DNA from: Fimbriimonadaceae bacterium
Lineage (GTDB): Bacteria > Armatimonadota > Fimbriimonadia > Fimbriimonadales > Fimbriimonadaceae
Direction of reading: 5' to 3'
Length of the DNA: 6,131 nt
Assembly: GCA_020851885.1 (NCBI GenBank)
Contig: JADZBW010000118.1
Coordinates: 1-6,131 of the forward strand
The translations under genes and the position numbers were made by a program. The notes under the pieces are model-generated. The model was given only the letters and a program-made list of their open reading frames with translations. It ran no database searches and was not told where the DNA came from. This document shows, in pieces, positions 4,700 to 6,131 of this stretch. Every line of letters begins with the position of its first letter. The stretch's first letter is position 1.

Positions 4700-6131
4700 A
4701 TGCGATCCGCTCTCTTGATCCTCCTTTCGGTTTTCGCGCTCACCGGTCTGGCACAGACCCCCAAATCCAAAGCTGCGGAGCGCCTGGCCCAGTTTGTGGT
4801 TGCCTTCAATTCCAAGGACCGCGCGAAGGTCGCATCCATGATCGATTCGCTGCTTGCAAAAGGGATGTTGGAGCGACGGAAGAGAGAGGATTGGGTCGAG
4901 CAGACGGTGTTGATCGCCGAGGATTTGGCTCCGATCACCGTCGAGGAGACTCTGCTGGATAAGGGCGACCGGGTTGTTGTGGCGATCAAGAACAAGGGAG
5001 GAGCGCGCTTGGGGCTCGCCATTACCGTGGAGGGCAAGGAGCCTTTTGGCATCGTCGGTATTCAAATCGAGGCCGAGCCCGAGAATTTGATCGGACCGCC
5101 GAAGAAACCATTCTACGAATACACCAGCCTGCAAGATCTCGCCGAAAAGATCCGTACCGACACCAAGGCCCCTGCATTGGCGATTTCCGTTTGGCGAGAA
5201 GGCCAGTTTGAGACGCTCGTGAGCGGGGTGAGAAAGGTCGGGGTTTCCGATCCGGCAAGGATCGGAGATCGCTGGCTGATCGGATCGATCGCCAAGTCGA
5301 TGACCGCGACTTTGATCGGCATGATCATTCAGGAAGGAAAGCTAGGTTGGGATTCGAAGCTTGGGGACCTGCTCAAAGACGTCCCGATGAATGACGCCTA
5401 TAGAGGGATCACGATCGAGCAGATCCTACGACATCGCAGCGGCCTTCCCCAGGACATGAACTTCGCCGGTTCCATGGTCCAGCGTATCGCGGGCGCCTCG
5501 ACGGATCCGGTCAAGGTGCGCGCGAGCTATGCCAAGGACATCTTGGGACGACCGCCGATCGCGAAACCCGATGCCAAGTTCGCTTATTCCAACGCCGGCT
5601 ATGCGCTGCTTGGACATATCGCGGAACGGATTCTTGGCAAGCCCTTTGAGCAGCTGATGTCCGAGCGGGTATTCGGACCGATTGGGATGAAGACGGCCGT
5701 CTGTGGAATGCCGGGCACGGATGGGATGCCGAGTGGAAAGGGCCAGCCGTCTGGGCACTACCTTCTAAGGGATGGTCCCCGGCCGGGCAAGTTGGGGGGT
5801 CCTCTGACCTACATGTGCGCTCCCGCGGGAGGAGGCGTCGCCATGTCGATCGAAGATCTCGCTCGCTATGCCGCTTGGCATATGCGCGGGTTCAATGGCG
5901 AGAATGTCGGCGCACTCAAAACCGAAATCATTCGTCGCCTGCACTCGCCGCCTTCTGGGCATCCAGGACAAGAACCCTACGCGGCGGGCTGGATGATCGA
6001 AGGAAAGGACCCCAAGACGACCGAACACACCCACAACGGATCGGACGGGACGTTTACCGCCGAGATGTCGTTTTGGCCCGAAGCCAAACTCGTCGTCGTG
6101 GCGATCGTGAACATGGGTGGCGAGGCCGAGC
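4700..6131 (+). CDS. Secreted serine hydrolase, beta-lactamase/penicillin-binding fold (3' end outside window)
   Basis: 477 codons are open to the right edge. Residues 1-18 form a signal peptide (MRSALLILLS, then a hydrophobic run ending GLA before Q19), so the protein is exported. Residues about 24-125 form a small domain resembling NTF2-like/DUF3887 domains that often precede hydrolases. From about 140 it is a class C beta-lactamase-like domain. It has SIAK (S196 nucleophile, K199), the conserved HRSGLP (245-250), YSN (Y296-N298) and HNG (H445-G447), which takes the place of the KTG box. All three active-site motifs are intact. HxG in place of KTG is more usual in esterase and D-aminopeptidase/PBP-like members than in true beta-lactamases, so the substrate may be a peptide, ester or cell-wall fragment rather than an antibiotic. 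The ATG has only a weak AGG upstream. The start is supported by the signal peptide. Confidence 0.88.
   Translation, partial: MRSALLILLSVFALTGLAQTPKSKAAERLAQFVVAFNSKDRAKVASMIDSLLAKGMLERRKREDWVEQTVLIAEDLAPITVEETLLDKGDRVVVAIKNKGGARLGLAITVEGKEPFGIVGIQIEAEPENLIGPPKKPFYEYTSLQDLAEKIRTDTKAPALAISVWREGQFETLVSGVRKVGVSDPARIGDRWLIGSIAKSMTATLIGMIIQEGKLGWDSKLGDLLKDVPMNDAYRGITIEQILRHRSGLPQDMNFAGSMVQRIAGASTDPVKVRASYAKDILGRPPIAKPDAKFAYSNAGYALLGHIAERILGKPFEQLMSERVFGPIGMKTAVCGMPGTDGMPSGKGQPSGHYLLRDGPRPGKLGGPLTYMCAPAGGGVAMSIEDLARYAAWHMRGFNGENVGALKTEIIRRLHSPPSGHPGQEPYAAGWMIEGKDPKTTEHTHNGSDGTFTAEMSFWPEAKLVVVAIVNMGGEAE

Noticed and set aside
4667..5134. Minus-strand frames opposite the start of the serine hydrolase, considered as a possible antitoxin partner of the Doc-like gene
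   Set aside because: They overlap the signal peptide and front domain of a well-supported plus-strand gene and show no Phd/AbrB-like features.

Overview
The window is a piece of bacterial chromosome with two parts. The first, about 3.4 kb, is the distal end of the large ribosomal-protein/RNA-polymerase cluster, all on the plus strand: the last 15 codons of rpsK (S11), rpoA, rplQ (L17), truA, rplM (L13) and rpsI (S9), closed by a strong hairpin. The order rpsK-rpoA-rplQ-truA-rplM-rpsI, with no rpsD between rpsK and rpoA, resembles the Firmicutes arrangement more than that of E. coli. The moderately GC-rich codon usage and the style of the downstream proteins do not look like a typical Firmicute. 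My guess is a deep-branching Gram-negative-type lineage such as Armatimonadota (Fimbriimonas-like). This is an impression, not a demonstration.

Genes in the first part are tightly packed. rpoA and rplQ are 6 nt apart, truA begins inside the end of rplQ, and rplM and rpsI are 8 nt apart. The one real gap, 180 nt before rplM, carries a compact set of inverted repeats that can fold in two mutually exclusive ways right up to the rplM ribosome-binding site. It looks like an autoregulatory ribosomal-protein leader.

The second part (about 3.5 kb to the end) is accessory in character. First comes a decayed 3' third of an oligopeptidase B (S9 family) gene with a frameshift, an in-frame stop and a lost catalytic Asp. 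Its end meets, tail to tail with a 4-nt overlap, a minus-strand gene for a small Fic/Doc-fold protein whose catalytic His is replaced by Gln. Divergent from that gene, and running off the right edge, is a secreted beta-lactamase-fold serine hydrolase with an N-terminal domain that looks NTF2-like. It is open at its 3' end.

Functionally the first part makes core transcription and translation components: RNAP alpha, three ribosomal proteins plus the S11 tail, and a tRNA pseudouridine synthase. The three downstream loci have no evident pathway link to it or to each other. I see no tRNA, rRNA, CRISPR array, insertion sequence or obvious defence island. The best candidates for something new are the rplM leader and the catalytically altered lone Doc-like protein.
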